A stretch of 64,000 nucleotides of DNA from Sphingobacterium athyrii (GTDB taxonomy: Bacteria > Bacteroidota > Bacteroidia > Sphingobacteriales > Sphingobacteriaceae), in NCBI RefSeq assembly GCF_003071065.1, contig NZ_QCXX01000009.1:1-64000 (forward strand). Reading direction: 5' to 3'. The position numbers and the translations under genes are program-made. The notes under the pieces are model-generated. The model was not told the DNA's origin and did no database searches. It saw nothing but the letters and a program-made list of their open reading frames with translations. Positions 45,046 through 53,865 of the stretch are shown in pieces (within the stretch, counting starts at the first letter, position 1; the number at the start of each line of letters is the position of its first letter).

Positions 45046-45570
45046 TTATTTCAATACAAATTTGAAACCTAATGAGAAACGGGATGGTTCAAAGTTAGAA
45101 CCATGTGATAAGTTCCACCATGGTTTCCAGTCAAAATGCATTGCCAATGGTGCTGAAGGAATTCTGAACTCCAGGCCCAATGCTGGACGGATAGCAAAAA
45201 AAGTTTCGGTATCACCATCTTTCCAGTGGTAGTCATCGTCCCAGTAGCCGTGCCATTTGCCATAGTCAACAAAAGACACTTGTGGTCCTACACCGACATA
45301 CCACGACAAACCACGTGTTCCAGCGATACGTTGGTTGTAGGAATAATCTACTCCGACAACCGTGATGTTGTCGCCAAATAATACCTGTGCATTTCCGGCA
45401 TCATTGCCGCCAAAATTGTGTTTGATCTGTGGGCCGTATAATGTTGGGCCATCACCGACGTCAATGCCAAGGCCAAGAGCTGTACGGTAAGGAGTTTGTG
45501 CGTTTGCCTGTTGGTTAACGGCAAATACAAGTGCAAAAAGTGTCAGAAAAGGTAGAAGTACTTTCTTCAT
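45046..45570 (-). CDS. Outer membrane beta-barrel protein
   Basis: The 174-residue protein has a signal peptide (MKKVLLPFLTLFALVFAV, cut after ANA). The mature part consists of alternating strands such as TALGLGIDVG, ITVVGVDYSY, SWYVGVGPQVSF and FFAIRPALGLEF, ending in FSLGFKFVLK with an aromatic-aliphatic C-terminal strand. This is the plan of a small eight-stranded outer-membrane barrel. No specific family is recognised. It is a single gene with a strong terminator; its upstream region is a 330-base AT-rich stretch with no other gene. Confidence 0.75.
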   Translation of the reverse strand: MKKVLLPFLTLFALVFAVNQQANAQTPYRTALGLGIDVGDGPTLYGPQIKHNFGGNDAGNAQVLFGDNITVVGVDYSYNQRIAGTRGLSWYVGVGPQVSFVDYGKWHGYWDDDYHWKDGDTETFFAIRPALGLEFRIPSAPLAMHFDWKPWWNLSHGSNFEPSRFSLGFKFVLK

Positions 45571-45900
45571 GATATTTTAAAAAATGTTAGCGTTAAGTTT
45601 TCGAATTGAAAACTTTCGCTGTTTAAACAAATACTCTGCCAATAATGATTATTTGTAGTTTTTTGGCTACTTTTATTTGTTAACTTTTTTATTTTAAGTG
45701 TATTATTTTTTTTACTTCATCTTGGGCCTTGATGATGATGATTTCTTAGCTCGGTATTTATATAGAAATCTAATGCTTATGGATTCAAACTCAAATTGCC
45801 GAAACGATATCTGCGGGAGCGTTGTTTATCTTATACATACATGGCGGTTTAACCTATTTAAAAATAGGTGCATGGCAGTAAAAAATCAAATATTTTTAAG
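45571..45900. other. AT-rich intergenic region between divergent genes
   Basis: It must hold the promoters of the beta-barrel gene (minus) and of the small two-gene unit (plus). I found no clean -33/-7 pair and no coding sequence. Confidence 0.4.
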
Positions 45901-46101
45901 ATGGAACATATTCAAATCAATAGGAAAAAAATAGAGCAATGGCTTGCGGAGGGCTATGACGTGCTGCAAGAAGGGAAGCTTTTAAAAGTTGAAGGCGACC
46001 TGCCCGAGTTTTTGGAACAATTTGATGACGAAGCTGAGCCAAAGACTTACTTGCTAAAAGAATTGGTCACATGGCCTGAAGAAGAGCTTAAAAAACTGTA
46101 A
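45901..46101 (+). CDS. Small hypothetical protein, first of a pair
   Basis: The 66-residue acidic protein (start ATG 45901; an ATG 33 bases earlier is less likely) reads MEHIQINRKKIEQWLAEGY at its start and ends in a helical TWPEEELKKL. It has no signal peptide. Its stop lies six bases before the next gene, so the two are co-expressed. I do not recognise the family. Size and pairing resemble small toxin-antitoxin or antitoxin-like units, but neither protein shows a toxin motif. Confidence 0.55.
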   Translation: MEHIQINRKKIEQWLAEGYDVLQEGKLLKVEGDLPEFLEQFDDEAEPKTYLLKELVTWPEEELKKL

Positions 46102-46107
46102 GGAAAT

Positions 46108-46404
46108 ATGGAACAAATGAAAATAGCATCGGAAAAGATCGTTCCGATAGATTTTGATGCGGAGGAACTACCCGTAGAAATCAGGGAATTGCGCCCCGTG
46201 GTTTTCAGAGAGGAAACATCGTATTGGTGCTTATTGGGGCCAGATCCACATCGGGGAATTTTTGGAAACGGCGAATCAGTAGCCGATGCACTGGAGGATT
46301 GGTTGGTAAACCTTAGGAAGCGTTTAAAACAGTCGGATGAAAACGACGAAGTACTAAACTATATCCGAGATAGCCTAAATGCATCTAATCGCGATGTTTG
46401 GTAA
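46108..46404 (+). CDS. Small hypothetical protein, HicB-like in outline
   Basis: The 98-residue acidic protein has a strand-strand-helix core with YWCLLGPDPHRGIFGNGESV and ADALEDWLVNLRKRL, which in outline resembles the partial RNase H fold of HicB-type antitoxins (a GIFGxGxTxxEAL-like turn before a helix). No C-terminal DNA-binding domain is seen and no HicA-type toxin (double-stranded RNA-binding fold) lies next to it. A function is not assigned; the paired gene upstream may be its partner. Confidence 0.55.
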   Translation: MEQMKIASEKIVPIDFDAEELPVEIRELRPVVFREETSYWCLLGPDPHRGIFGNGESVADALEDWLVNLRKRLKQSDENDEVLNYIRDSLNASNRDVW

Positions 46405-46538
46405 ACTCATTTTTCGTGTTGTATATATTTAAAAAATACCAGTGGTTAGCGCTTATTATTTTTAACAATTATATTAAGCTTCGGGGATTGAGCGGTGTTT
46501 TTTTATTAGGAATGGTTCAGTTTGACACGAGTAGTAAT

Positions 46539-47477
46539 TTACTGCACAAATTTAGAACTTATCCCCCTTTTTTTGATATAAAAATTTAACGCTCTACCTG
46601 CCTCGATCGGACGATTAGTACTCAGTATATCTGCGCCACGTTCTATAAAGCTGGCATACAGCTGAAATCCTTTCTTTGCAGCTTGTCTGTCGAGATTCCC
46701 CTGCGTGCCCAGAATACACATGATCCCATGATCATGCAGTACTTTGGTCAGCTGCGGATCAGCTTCCCGTGTACCGACGAAGGCCAGTAACTTATTGTCT
46801 GGAATATCTTTTTCGTTGAGACGGGCGATATCCGCTAGATTCTTCACTGAGGCAGATATCATCAGATCCCCGGCAAGATTGTGTACTTTTCCGGCCTGAC
46901 CGGCACTATAAGTAATGATAACAACACTGGATTCGGCACGCTGTTTACGAATGACATTGATTACGGATTCGTAAGGTACCTCATTTTTAATATCCAGCGT
47001 GAAAATAACCTTACCTTTTCCCCAGGCGAGAGCTTCATCAAGTGTCGGGATTTTGTAAGGTGTTATTTTCTTGTCGTTGTCTACCAGACGCAGTTTTTTG
47101 AGCTCGGCCAATGTACGTTCACTAACAGATCCCCGCCCTGTTGTCGTGCGGTTTAGGGTATTGTCATGCATGAGTACCAGTGCCGAATCTTTGCTTAATC
47201 TGACATCGCACTCCACAATAACAGGCTGCAGACTGGCATTGTATGCAAAGGTTTCCAAAGCATTTTCCGGATAGCCAGAGGTAGGCCCGCCACGGTGCAG
47301 ACTGACCAACGGATAGCGGTTGTCATCATAGGTCAGAAACTGATAAAGATCCTCTACTGTTGCCAGCTGAATGCGCTTGCCTACAGGTAAGCCATCTGTA
47401 TCACCGCTATGGCGAAAACAGCTGCAAACCGCTACACAGGTCAGGAATAAAACGAAGCAATACAGGCGTATTTTCAT
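46539..47477 (-). CDS. Glycerophosphodiester phosphodiesterase-family lipoprotein
   Basis: The 312-residue protein has a lipoprotein signal (lipobox VCSC near residue 20) and a TIM-barrel GDPD domain. The catalytic pattern is visible: LVSLHRGGPTSGYPENALE (His, Arg, Glu-Asn), ECDVRLSKDSALVLMHD with the second histidine and metal-binding acids, and the TTTGRGSV turn. It hydrolyses glycerophosphodiesters in the periplasm to release glycerol 3-phosphate, though related enzymes act on other phosphodiesters. It is next to aroK on the same strand with 17 bases between, so it may be read together with aroK. Confidence 0.9.
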   Translation of the reverse strand: MKIRLYCFVLFLTCVAVCSCFRHSGDTDGLPVGKRIQLATVEDLYQFLTYDDNRYPLVSLHRGGPTSGYPENALETFAYNASLQPVIVECDVRLSKDSALVLMHDNTLNRTTTGRGSVSERTLAELKKLRLVDNDKKITPYKIPTLDEALAWGKGKVIFTLDIKNEVPYESVINVIRKQRAESSVVIITYSAGQAGKVHNLAGDLMISASVKNLADIARLNEKDIPDNKLLAFVGTREADPQLTKVLHDHGIMCILGTQGNLDRQAAKKGFQLYASFIERGADILSTNRPIEAGRALNFYIKKRGISSKFVQ

Positions 47478-47494
47478 TATTAACTATTGTGCGA

Positions 47495-48010
47495 TTATAA
47501 ATTATGCTGATTGATCAGGGCAACTAACGTTTCTACCGTGGTATTGAGCTGATCTATTGTTAGATGAGCCCGGGTATAGTAAGGCTCGCGTTCCGTTAAT
47601 TTCTCTTCAATAAAAGCCCGGAGTTCTTCCGGGGATTTTCCGATCAGAATAGGTCTTTTATGTAATTTTGACTGCGACAGGCGGTCAAATAAAGCTTTTG
47701 GGCTCATTTGTAGATAGACCGCATAGCCATTGGCTTTGATCCAATCCATGTTGTCAAAAAAACAAGGGGCACCGCCCCCTGTGGAGATGACGGCGTAGCT
47801 GTCCGCAAATTTACGCAACTGTTCGCGCTCCAGTTTTCGGAATTCTTCTTCACCATGTTGGCCGAAATATTCAGTAATGCTCATGCCGATCTGTTTCACA
47901 ATCTCCTCGTCGGTATCGATAAAAGGTAAATCTAATTTGCTGGCCAGCTTTTTTCCCAGAGTGGTCTTTCCGCTGCCCATATAGCCAATCAAAAATATAG
48001 GTTTAGGCAT
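47495..48010 (-). CDS. aroK: Shikimate kinase
   Basis: The 171-residue P-loop kinase shows Walker A GYMGSGKTT (residues 9-17), the shikimate-binding DTDEEI motif, a FRKLEREQLRKF segment with the conserved arginine, VISTGGGAPCF, and the KRPIL lid. It phosphorylates shikimate at O3 with ATP in aromatic amino acid synthesis in the cytoplasm. Length is normal. It is six bases from the DoxX-family gene upstream, in a minus-strand cluster also containing the DUF1599 gene. Confidence 0.96.
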   Translation of the reverse strand: MPKPIFLIGYMGSGKTTLGKKLASKLDLPFIDTDEEIVKQIGMSITEYFGQHGEEEFRKLEREQLRKFADSYAVISTGGGAPCFFDNMDWIKANGYAVYLQMSPKALFDRLSQSKLHKRPILIGKSPEELRAFIEEKLTEREPYYTRAHLTIDQLNTTVETLVALINQHNL

Positions 48011-48016
48011 ATTGTA

Positions 48017-49201
48017 TTATTTGTCCTTACTTAAAAAATTATCTTCAATCGTCTTTGCATCCGGGAAATTATTGTAATGCCATTTGCCCATTACATCCCC
48101 CCCCTTTAATAGGAGCACACCCGGATTGGCCCGGACCATACTTTTCAATGGAATTAAATCCGCATAATAGATTTCTGCAATCAATTGCATCTTGTCACTC
48201 AGGTATTGTGCATCTTTGGAAGCAGAGGCCGTCAGCAGGACAACACGAAGACCATTGTAATCTTTGGTCATCTGTGTCACCGTCTGATTGATTTTTTGGA
48301 TGGCATCTATATTGGTCGATGAAAGGTCCTTGGCGACGATGATAATGTTATAATAAGGGTTGGCGATGATCTCCTGTGTATGATCGGCACCGTCTGCATC
48401 AGTAATCAAGAGGTCGGGAATAGGGATGTCATATCCTTTTTTGACAAGTTTACTTTCGGGTTCGCCGATGATCTCCCAAGACTCATCCTCCCAGAGTTTA
48501 TCTGCCATATACACTTTGTCATTCACTTTCTTGGTCTCGCCGGTCTTCTTGTTTTTCATGGTATAGAGCTGCTCAAAAACATCGCCTTGTTTCCCTTCGG
48601 GAAGGACCATCAGGGACGGTAAATTATTGCCGATTTTATAAGGTAAGAAATCAATAAAAGGGAGATAACTTACCGTATAGATACCAATTCCCAATGAAAT
48701 AATGGCGGTAATCAATGTGACGACAAATTGATTGCCGGAGCCTTTAATAATGGACCGGATCTGTTTGCGATTAAAAAAGATGATCAGGATCAAGGCCAAT
48801 AACACCAGATCTTTGGAAAAAGATTGCCAAGGGGTCAGTGGAATGGCATCGCCAAAACAACCGCAGGAAGTAACGACTTCGAAAAATGCGGAATAGAATG
48901 TCAGAAAGGTGAAAAATAGGATCAACAGCAGTAAGCCCCAAGCCACCAGATTGGCGTAGACACCAAACAACAATAAGGCCCCCAAAAGAATTTCGAAGCC
49001 ACAGATCACCACGGCCATGGCCGTAGCATATTCATTGAAAGCAGTCAGGTGGAACACTTCGAAATATTCCTGCAATTTATAGCCAAAGCCGGTAGGGTCG
49101 TTGGCTTTGATAAATCCGGAGAAAATAAAAAGAAGTCCAGTGAAAATGCGGCAAAAACCTAAAAGGTAATTTGTTTTTGTTGTTTGTTGTGCTGTCATCA
49201 T
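48017..49201 (-). CDS. DoxX-domain BT_3928-family membrane protein
   Basis: The 394-residue protein has four N-terminal helices of the DoxX/MauE type (CRIFTGLLFIFSGFIKANDP is the conserved start), then two more helices and a C-terminal part (about residues 215-390) with a thioredoxin-like alternation (NIIIVAKDLSS, VVLLTASASKD, PGVLLLKGG). It contains a SCGCFGD segment in the third to fourth helix, seen in MauE-like quinone-linked redox proteins. A thiol-redox role at the inner membrane is likely, but the function of BT_3928 proteins is not known. It lies 4 bases from the DUF1599 gene and 6 from aroK, in one cluster. Confidence 0.85.
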   Translation of the reverse strand: MMTAQQTTKTNYLLGFCRIFTGLLFIFSGFIKANDPTGFGYKLQEYFEVFHLTAFNEYATAMAVVICGFEILLGALLLFGVYANLVAWGLLLLILFFTFLTFYSAFFEVVTSCGCFGDAIPLTPWQSFSKDLVLLALILIIFFNRKQIRSIIKGSGNQFVVTLITAIISLGIGIYTVSYLPFIDFLPYKIGNNLPSLMVLPEGKQGDVFEQLYTMKNKKTGETKKVNDKVYMADKLWEDESWEIIGEPESKLVKKGYDIPIPDLLITDADGADHTQEIIANPYYNIIIVAKDLSSTNIDAIQKINQTVTQMTKDYNGLRVVLLTASASKDAQYLSDKMQLIAEIYYADLIPLKSMVRANPGVLLLKGGDVMGKWHYNNFPDAKTIEDNFLSKDK

Positions 49202-49205
49202 CCGA

Positions 49206-49748
49206 TTATTGTTGTGCGAGTCCTAACTTAATTAACGCAAAAACTGCGTAGTTGAGCATATCCTGATAATTGGCATGAATGCCTTCTGAAACGATGGTCT
49301 GTCCGTCATTATCTTCGATCTGTTTGACGCGGTGGATTTTCATTAAGATCAGATCTGTCATCGAAGAAACGCGCATATCACGCCATGCCTCACCGTAATC
49401 ATGATTTTTGGCTAGCATGAGGTCCCTTGTTTCGGTTACCTTTTCGGTGTATTTTTGATTGACAAAGGCAGGGTCGAGGTTTTCCTCTCCATCTTCACCA
49501 AGATCAATTTGGATCATGGCCATGATGCAATAATTAATGATGCCGATATATTCATCCACGACACCTTCACCAACTTTAGATACTTTTTTGACTTCGAGGG
49601 TACGAATACGTTGTGCCTTAATATAAATCTGGTCGGTGATGGAGGATAGGCGCATAATCCGCCATGCCGTACCATAATCTTTTGTTTTTTTAATAAATAA
49701 ATCTTGGCAGTGCTTGATCACACTGTTATATTCTTGAATAGTATCCAT
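49206..49748 (-). CDS. DUF1599 protein with internal duplication
   Basis: The 180-residue protein contains two copies of the nucleotide-modification-associated (Nmad/DUF1599) unit: residues about 10-50 with KKTKDYGTAWRIMRLSSITD, and about 108-150 with AKNHDYGEAWRDMRVSSMTD. Each copy has a conserved DYGxAWRxMR core. The ATG at 49746-49748 is used because an upstream ATG adds 16 residues without conservation. The family name reflects neighbourhood in phages; here it is a chromosomal housekeeping-like gene, first in a cluster with DoxX and aroK. Function unknown. Confidence 0.85.
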   Translation of the reverse strand: MDTIQEYNSVIKHCQDLFIKKTKDYGTAWRIMRLSSITDQIYIKAQRIRTLEVKKVSKVGEGVVDEYIGIINYCIMAMIQIDLGEDGEENLDPAFVNQKYTEKVTETRDLMLAKNHDYGEAWRDMRVSSMTDLILMKIHRVKQIEDNDGQTIVSEGIHANYQDMLNYAVFALIKLGLAQQ

Positions 49749-50034
49749 ATCGTTTTTGAAAAGAACTTGATGAGACAAGTCGAGATTATATGACAAATAT
49801 AATTAGAAAATAGTACTTCTAATGGTCAAATGAATGTACAATTTGTGCTATTTTGCTAAAAAATAAATAAATATTTGAGATATTTCCACGAATAAAAGGT
49901 TCGACGGTTGCGGGATAACAATAAATTTGTACAGGGTATGACGAACAAACTTATAAATAAAGTTAACTTTATCTTAGTTTGATATCATGTCCGGCGTAGA
50001 CGGTCAACTTTGAACAGAAAGAAAAAAGAAATTC

Positions 50035-50832
50035 ATGAATTTTCAACAACCTATCATTCGCGAGGTAGAGATTATCCGATATGTTCAACCATTTCGGGAA
50101 GGTGGATCTTTGCCTGCGCTGGTCGATGCAGACGATGGCTTTAGTTATGTCATTAAATTTAGAGGAGCAGGACAGGGCCGTAAGGCACTCATTGCTGAAC
50201 TTATCGGTGGAGAGTTGGCCAGGCTTTTAAAATTAAGAGTTCCCGAAATTGTCTTTGCACATCTTGATGAATCTTTCGGGCGCTCGGAACCGGATGAGGA
50301 AATACAGGATCTGCTCAAATTTAGTGTGGGGAAAAATCTCGGGCTTCATTTTTTGAGTGGGGCGATTACTTTTGATGCCAATGTTGACGTGATCGGCGCA
50401 GAAGAGGCTTCAAAAATTGTGTGGCTTGATGCTTTACTGATGAATGTGGACCGTACGGTACGGAACACCAATATGCTGATCTGGCATAAAGAATTATGGC
50501 TGATCGACCACGGGGCATCCTTGTATTTTCACCACAGCTGGGACAATTGGGAAGAGCAATCGGTCAAACCCTTTGTACAGATGAAAGACCATGTGTTGTT
50601 AAAAAATGCGAGTATTGTCGAAAAAATAGATGCTGAATTCAGTTCTATTTTTACGGAAGATGTTTTTCGTAAAGTATTGGCTGTTGTTCCGGACGAATGG
50701 TTAGCAGATTCCGAACGCGAACTGTCTGCGGCAGATGCCAGAGAAGTGTATGTTTCCTTCCTAAAACAACGTGTGGCGAATTCGTCAATTTTTGTAAAAC
50801 AGATAGAAGATGCCAGAAAAAACCTTATATGA
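50035..50832 (+). CDS. HipA-like kinase domain protein
   Basis: The 265-residue protein matches the short HipA-like kinase group (HipA_2 type). It lacks the long HipA N-terminal domain. It has a SYVIKFRGAGQGRKAL segment with the ATP-site lysine, a GELARLLKLRVPEI helix, DALLMNVDRTVRNTNMLIW with the catalytic Asp and Asn, and LWLIDHGASL with the metal-binding Asp. It is thus likely active as a kinase. It overlaps a DUF3037 gene by 23 bases, a pairing common in bacteria. No hipB-like antitoxin is adjacent, so a classical toxin-antitoxin role is not shown. Confidence 0.85.
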   Translation: MNFQQPIIREVEIIRYVQPFREGGSLPALVDADDGFSYVIKFRGAGQGRKALIAELIGGELARLLKLRVPEIVFAHLDESFGRSEPDEEIQDLLKFSVGKNLGLHFLSGAITFDANVDVIGAEEASKIVWLDALLMNVDRTVRNTNMLIWHKELWLIDHGASLYFHHSWDNWEEQSVKPFVQMKDHVLLKNASIVEKIDAEFSSIFTEDVFRKVLAVVPDEWLADSERELSAADAREVYVSFLKQRVANSSIFVKQIEDARKNLI

Positions 50833-51193
50833 ATATGCTGTGGTACGATTGGTACCACGTGTAGAGCGTGAGGAATTTATCAATGTCGGTATTGCGCTCT
50901 ATTGCCGTAAATATCGTTTTGCCAAGATGGTTTACGCCATAGATGAGCAGAAGGTAAGGGCACTCTGTCCAAAAATTGAACTGGAACTTATTGAAAACCA
51001 TTTGTCTTCCTTTCAACGAATATGCAATGGAGATAAAGATGCCGGAAAGCTGGCTGCCCTGGATATCACTGAGCGTTTTCGTTGGCTTACTGCCAAACGG
51101 AGTACGGTCATCCAATGCTCAGCTTCGCATCCCGGACTATGTGAAGATCCCGAAGCAACATTACAAAACCTGTTTGAGCGCTTAGTACTTTAA
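50810..51193 (+). CDS. DUF3037 protein paired with HipA-like kinase
   Basis: The 127-residue protein shows the DUF3037 pattern: YEYAVVRLVPRVEREEFINVG at its start (conserved VP.VEREEFINVGV region) followed by a helical part (KIELELIENHL). It starts inside the kinase gene (ATG 50810), suggesting coupled translation and a common function. What the pair does is not known; DUF3037 may modify or bind the kinase's target. A free-standing terminator is not visible; about 280 bases follow before cysE. Confidence 0.88.
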   Translation: MPEKTLYEYAVVRLVPRVEREEFINVGIALYCRKYRFAKMVYAIDEQKVRALCPKIELELIENHLSSFQRICNGDKDAGKLAALDITERFRWLTAKRSTVIQCSASHPGLCEDPEATLQNLFERLVL

Positions 51194-51441
51194 GAGGCAT
51201 AAACAGGTTTCGAAATTGGGACTTGCACTAATGAGATGAAGAAATGACGTTGATGATACAGCAATGAGAAATCTTTAGTTGTCCTAAAATTCAAATAAAA
51301 TTGATTTAATCACATAGTTAAGTGGTAATAAGGCTTAATCTATCAATATTGTATAGTATCTTTGTTTAAGAATAAAGCTCTTGCAGATCAAAGAGGAACA
51401 TTAAATTTGTATGTTTCTCCAGAATTCTATACGATAGAAAC

Positions 51442-51473
51442 TTGAGCTAAGATTGTTTTAATATTTACTTTTG
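51442..51473 (+). promoter_or_regulatory. Possible cysE promoter, overlapping the start
   Basis: TTG at 51442-51444 and TACTTTTG at 51466-51473 are 21 bases apart. Only three bases separate the -7 element from the ATG at 51477, so a transcript from here would be leaderless. A second -7-like TATCTTTG at 51357-51364 gives a longer leader. Confidence 0.4.
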
Positions 51474-51476
51474 AAG

Positions 51477-52286
51477 ATGCATGATTTTTATCAACATATC
51501 TACGAACAGCAATTAGCTGTTTTAGAAATGCCTTCCAATAAGAAGATCTGCGGCTGGGCTACCAAAATTCTGGATGTGCTTTTTCCAGAGCGAAATTCGG
51601 GCGAGATGAAATCGGTGGACGATGTAAAGCTTGCTTTTGGACAATTTGAACTGGAGCTGGAACAGCTCCTAAGTAAATCAAAAGCCTGTGGTCATTGCAA
51701 TCATGCGCAAGTAGCTCATCAGTTTTTTGAACGTATTCCAGCGTTGTATGAACTCATGTGCCAGGATGCTGATGCATTGATGGATGGGGATCCGGCGGCA
51801 CAGAACAAGCGCGAGGTCGTACGCACTTATCCCGGTTTTTTTGCGATCTGTATTTTCCGGATGGCAAATGAGTTACATCGTCTGGGGGTCCCTCTGATCC
51901 CACGGATATTGACAGAGCATGCGCATTCCAAGACAGGAATTGATATTCATCCGGGAGCGACTATCGGTCATCATCTCCACATAGATCATGGAACCGGGCT
52001 GGTGATCGGGGAAACCTGTACAATCGGAAACTACGTTAAACTCTATCAGGGGGTAACGCTGGGCGCTTTGAGTGTGGATAAGGTGTTGTCAAATGTTAAA
52101 CGTCATCCGACGATCGAAGACCACGTTATTATTTACTCAGGAGCAACTATTTTGGGTGGTGAAACACGTATAGGTCATCATTCGGTCATCGGAGGTAATG
52201 TTTGGCTGACAAGTTCAGTGGAGCCATATACGACCGTATATCATCAGGCGACCGCAAAATTTATTGATTCAAAACCAATCATATAG
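51477..52286 (+). CDS. cysE: Serine O-acetyltransferase
   Basis: The 269-residue protein has the helical N-terminal domain of the serine acetyltransferase family and the left-handed hexapeptide beta-helix: SKTGIDIHPGATIGHHLHID, GLVIGETCTIGNYVKLYQG, and HPTIEDHVIIYSGATILGG. Residues of the active site are seen in HIDHGTGLVIGE. It makes O-acetylserine from serine and acetyl-CoA, the direct substrate of the next gene product. ATG 51477 is preferred; the TTG at 51471 is part of a possible -7 element. The gene lies 8 bases upstream of cysM, so the two form one sulphur-assimilation unit. Confidence 0.95.
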   Translation: MHDFYQHIYEQQLAVLEMPSNKKICGWATKILDVLFPERNSGEMKSVDDVKLAFGQFELELEQLLSKSKACGHCNHAQVAHQFFERIPALYELMCQDADALMDGDPAAQNKREVVRTYPGFFAICIFRMANELHRLGVPLIPRILTEHAHSKTGIDIHPGATIGHHLHIDHGTGLVIGETCTIGNYVKLYQGVTLGALSVDKVLSNVKRHPTIEDHVIIYSGATILGGETRIGHHSVIGGNVWLTSSVEPYTTVYHQATAKFIDSKPII

Positions 52287-52293
52287 ATACATT

Positions 52294-53166
52294 ATGGGAA
52301 ATATTATAGATACCATCGGAAACACACCATTGGTGGAGATCACCCAATTTCATACAAATCCAAAAGTACGGATCTTTGCAAAGATGGAAGGGAATAACCC
52401 TGCTGGCTCTGTCAAGGACCGTGCAGCTTTAAATATGATCCGTTCGGCCATGGAGCGTGGTGAGATTTCGAAAGAAAGTAAGCTTATTGAGGCAACCAGT
52501 GGGAATACGGGGATTGCCTTGGCCATGATTGCCGGGATATATGGTTTGAATCTTGAATTGGTCATGCCTGCGTCCTCCACCCGTGAGCGTACGTTGACCA
52601 TGGAAGCTTTCGGTGCCAAGGTTACGCTTCTGGAATCAATGGAGATATGCCGCGATTACGCCGAGGCAAAAGCAGCAAATGAAGGTTATTTTATTTTAAA
52701 TCAATTTGCCAATCCTGATAATTACAAAGCGCATATCAAAACGACAGGACCTGAAATCTGGCGTGACACAGATGGGAAAATCACCCATTTCGTCAGTGCA
52801 ATGGGAACAACCGGAACGATTATGGGAAATTCCATTTACCTCAAAGAAAAAAATCCGGCGATACAGATTGTCGGTTGTCAGCCTACCCCCGAGTCCTCCA
52901 TCCCCGGAATCAGACGCTGGCCAGAAGCTTACCTACCGAAAATATTTGATCCGAGCCGCGTGGATCGTGTCATTGATATTTCACAACAGGAAGCAACCGA
53001 ACTGGCGCGTGAACTGGTGAAACGGGAAGGGGTTTTTGCAGGCATGAGTACAGGCGGAGCATTTGCCGGCGCCCTGAAAATTGCCGATGAAATTGAAGAA
53101 GGTGTCATTGTTTTTATTGCATGTGATCGAGGAGACCGCTACTTGAGTTCAGACTTGTTCGGTTAG
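52294..53166 (+). CDS. cysM: Cysteine synthase (O-acetylserine sulfhydrylase, CysM type)
   Basis: The 290-residue fold-type II PLP enzyme has the Schiff-base lysine K41 in NNPAGSVKDRAALNM, the asparagine loop EATSGNTGIAL, and the phosphate loop GTTGTIMG. The C-terminal GGAFAGALKIADE and ACDRGDRYLSSDLF fit the CysM branch better than CysK. It replaces the acetyl group of O-acetylserine with sulphide or a related thiol to make cysteine. The ATG at 52294 follows the cysE stop by 8 bases; an in-frame ATG at 52264 lies inside cysE and is not preferred. Confidence 0.95.
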   Translation: MGNIIDTIGNTPLVEITQFHTNPKVRIFAKMEGNNPAGSVKDRAALNMIRSAMERGEISKESKLIEATSGNTGIALAMIAGIYGLNLELVMPASSTRERTLTMEAFGAKVTLLESMEICRDYAEAKAANEGYFILNQFANPDNYKAHIKTTGPEIWRDTDGKITHFVSAMGTTGTIMGNSIYLKEKNPAIQIVGCQPTPESSIPGIRRWPEAYLPKIFDPSRVDRVIDISQQEATELARELVKREGVFAGMSTGGAFAGALKIADEIEEGVIVFIACDRGDRYLSSDLFG

Positions 53167-53204
53167 TCCATTGTGGCGCAGCAAACTCGTGTATAAATTA
53201 TTGC

Positions 53205-53257
53205 GCCTGTCATCGTTATACTCCGTTTTCGTGTAATAATGACAGGCATCTTTTTTT
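53205..53257 (+). terminator. Terminator after cysM
   Basis: GCCTGTCAT and ATGACAGGC form a perfect nine-base stem around a 25-base loop, followed by a T-run. The bases to 53430 hold no other feature I can support. Confidence 0.8.
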
Positions 53258-53429
53258 ATTCTTTCTTGTCGTATCTAATCGTCTCAACGGATATTTCCCC
53301 TTTATTTGTCGTGTAGTTTTCCATTGGACAGCATAGCTTCAATAAAGTGTCATCTGCTCAGTCTGCCTGTGTCCGATACAGCAACTGCTTTAGTATCAGT
53401 ATTATGCTTTTTAGGTCAGACGTTTAACG

Positions 53430-53789
53430 CTAATCACCCTGTCCGAACGTTAGCAAATTATGATCTGGATCCAATATGGAAAATTCACGCTGACCCCAAG
53501 GTTTTGTCTCCAGTTTGCCATTCGGATGGATGGCAATGTTGCGTGCTAAAAAAGATTGATAGAGTGCATCAATATCATCGGTGCGGATATAGATCATGCC
53601 ATAATTTTCTTCGGGAGGCAATTCCCTGAATTCAAAAAAATGAATCTCGATCTGATCTTTTTTGATCATCAGATAGCCTTCATAATCTTCAGTGCCGCAA
53701 GGCATGAACCCTAGCTGGCCTACGTAAAAATCAATTGTGACAGCTTTGTCGCGCATCGGTAGTTTGGGGTGTATCGTATTTAGTCTCAT
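53430..53789 (-). CDS. VOC-fold protein, bleomycin-resistance type
   Basis: The 119-residue protein is a single VOC (glyoxalase/bleomycin resistance) domain: beta-alpha-beta-beta-beta units with LPMRDKAVTIDFYVGQLGF, QIEIHFFEFREL and FSILDPDHNLLTFGQ at the end. The sequence is close to small bleomycin-binding-like proteins, which sequester the drug as dimers, but many VOC proteins of this size act in other ways. Metal-binding residues are not conserved in a clear set (H50-type and E-type positions in IHFFEF and LTFGQ). It is a single gene, reading toward cysM. Confidence 0.85.
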   Translation of the reverse strand: MRLNTIHPKLPMRDKAVTIDFYVGQLGFMPCGTEDYEGYLMIKKDQIEIHFFEFRELPPEENYGMIYIRTDDIDALYQSFLARNIAIHPNGKLETKPWGQREFSILDPDHNLLTFGQGD

Positions 53790-53865
53790 TGTTTATTTAC
53801 TGTTTTTTTGAATCCTACTGAAATATAAGGGTTTATTTTTATTCTTTATGCCTAGCTTATACCTA

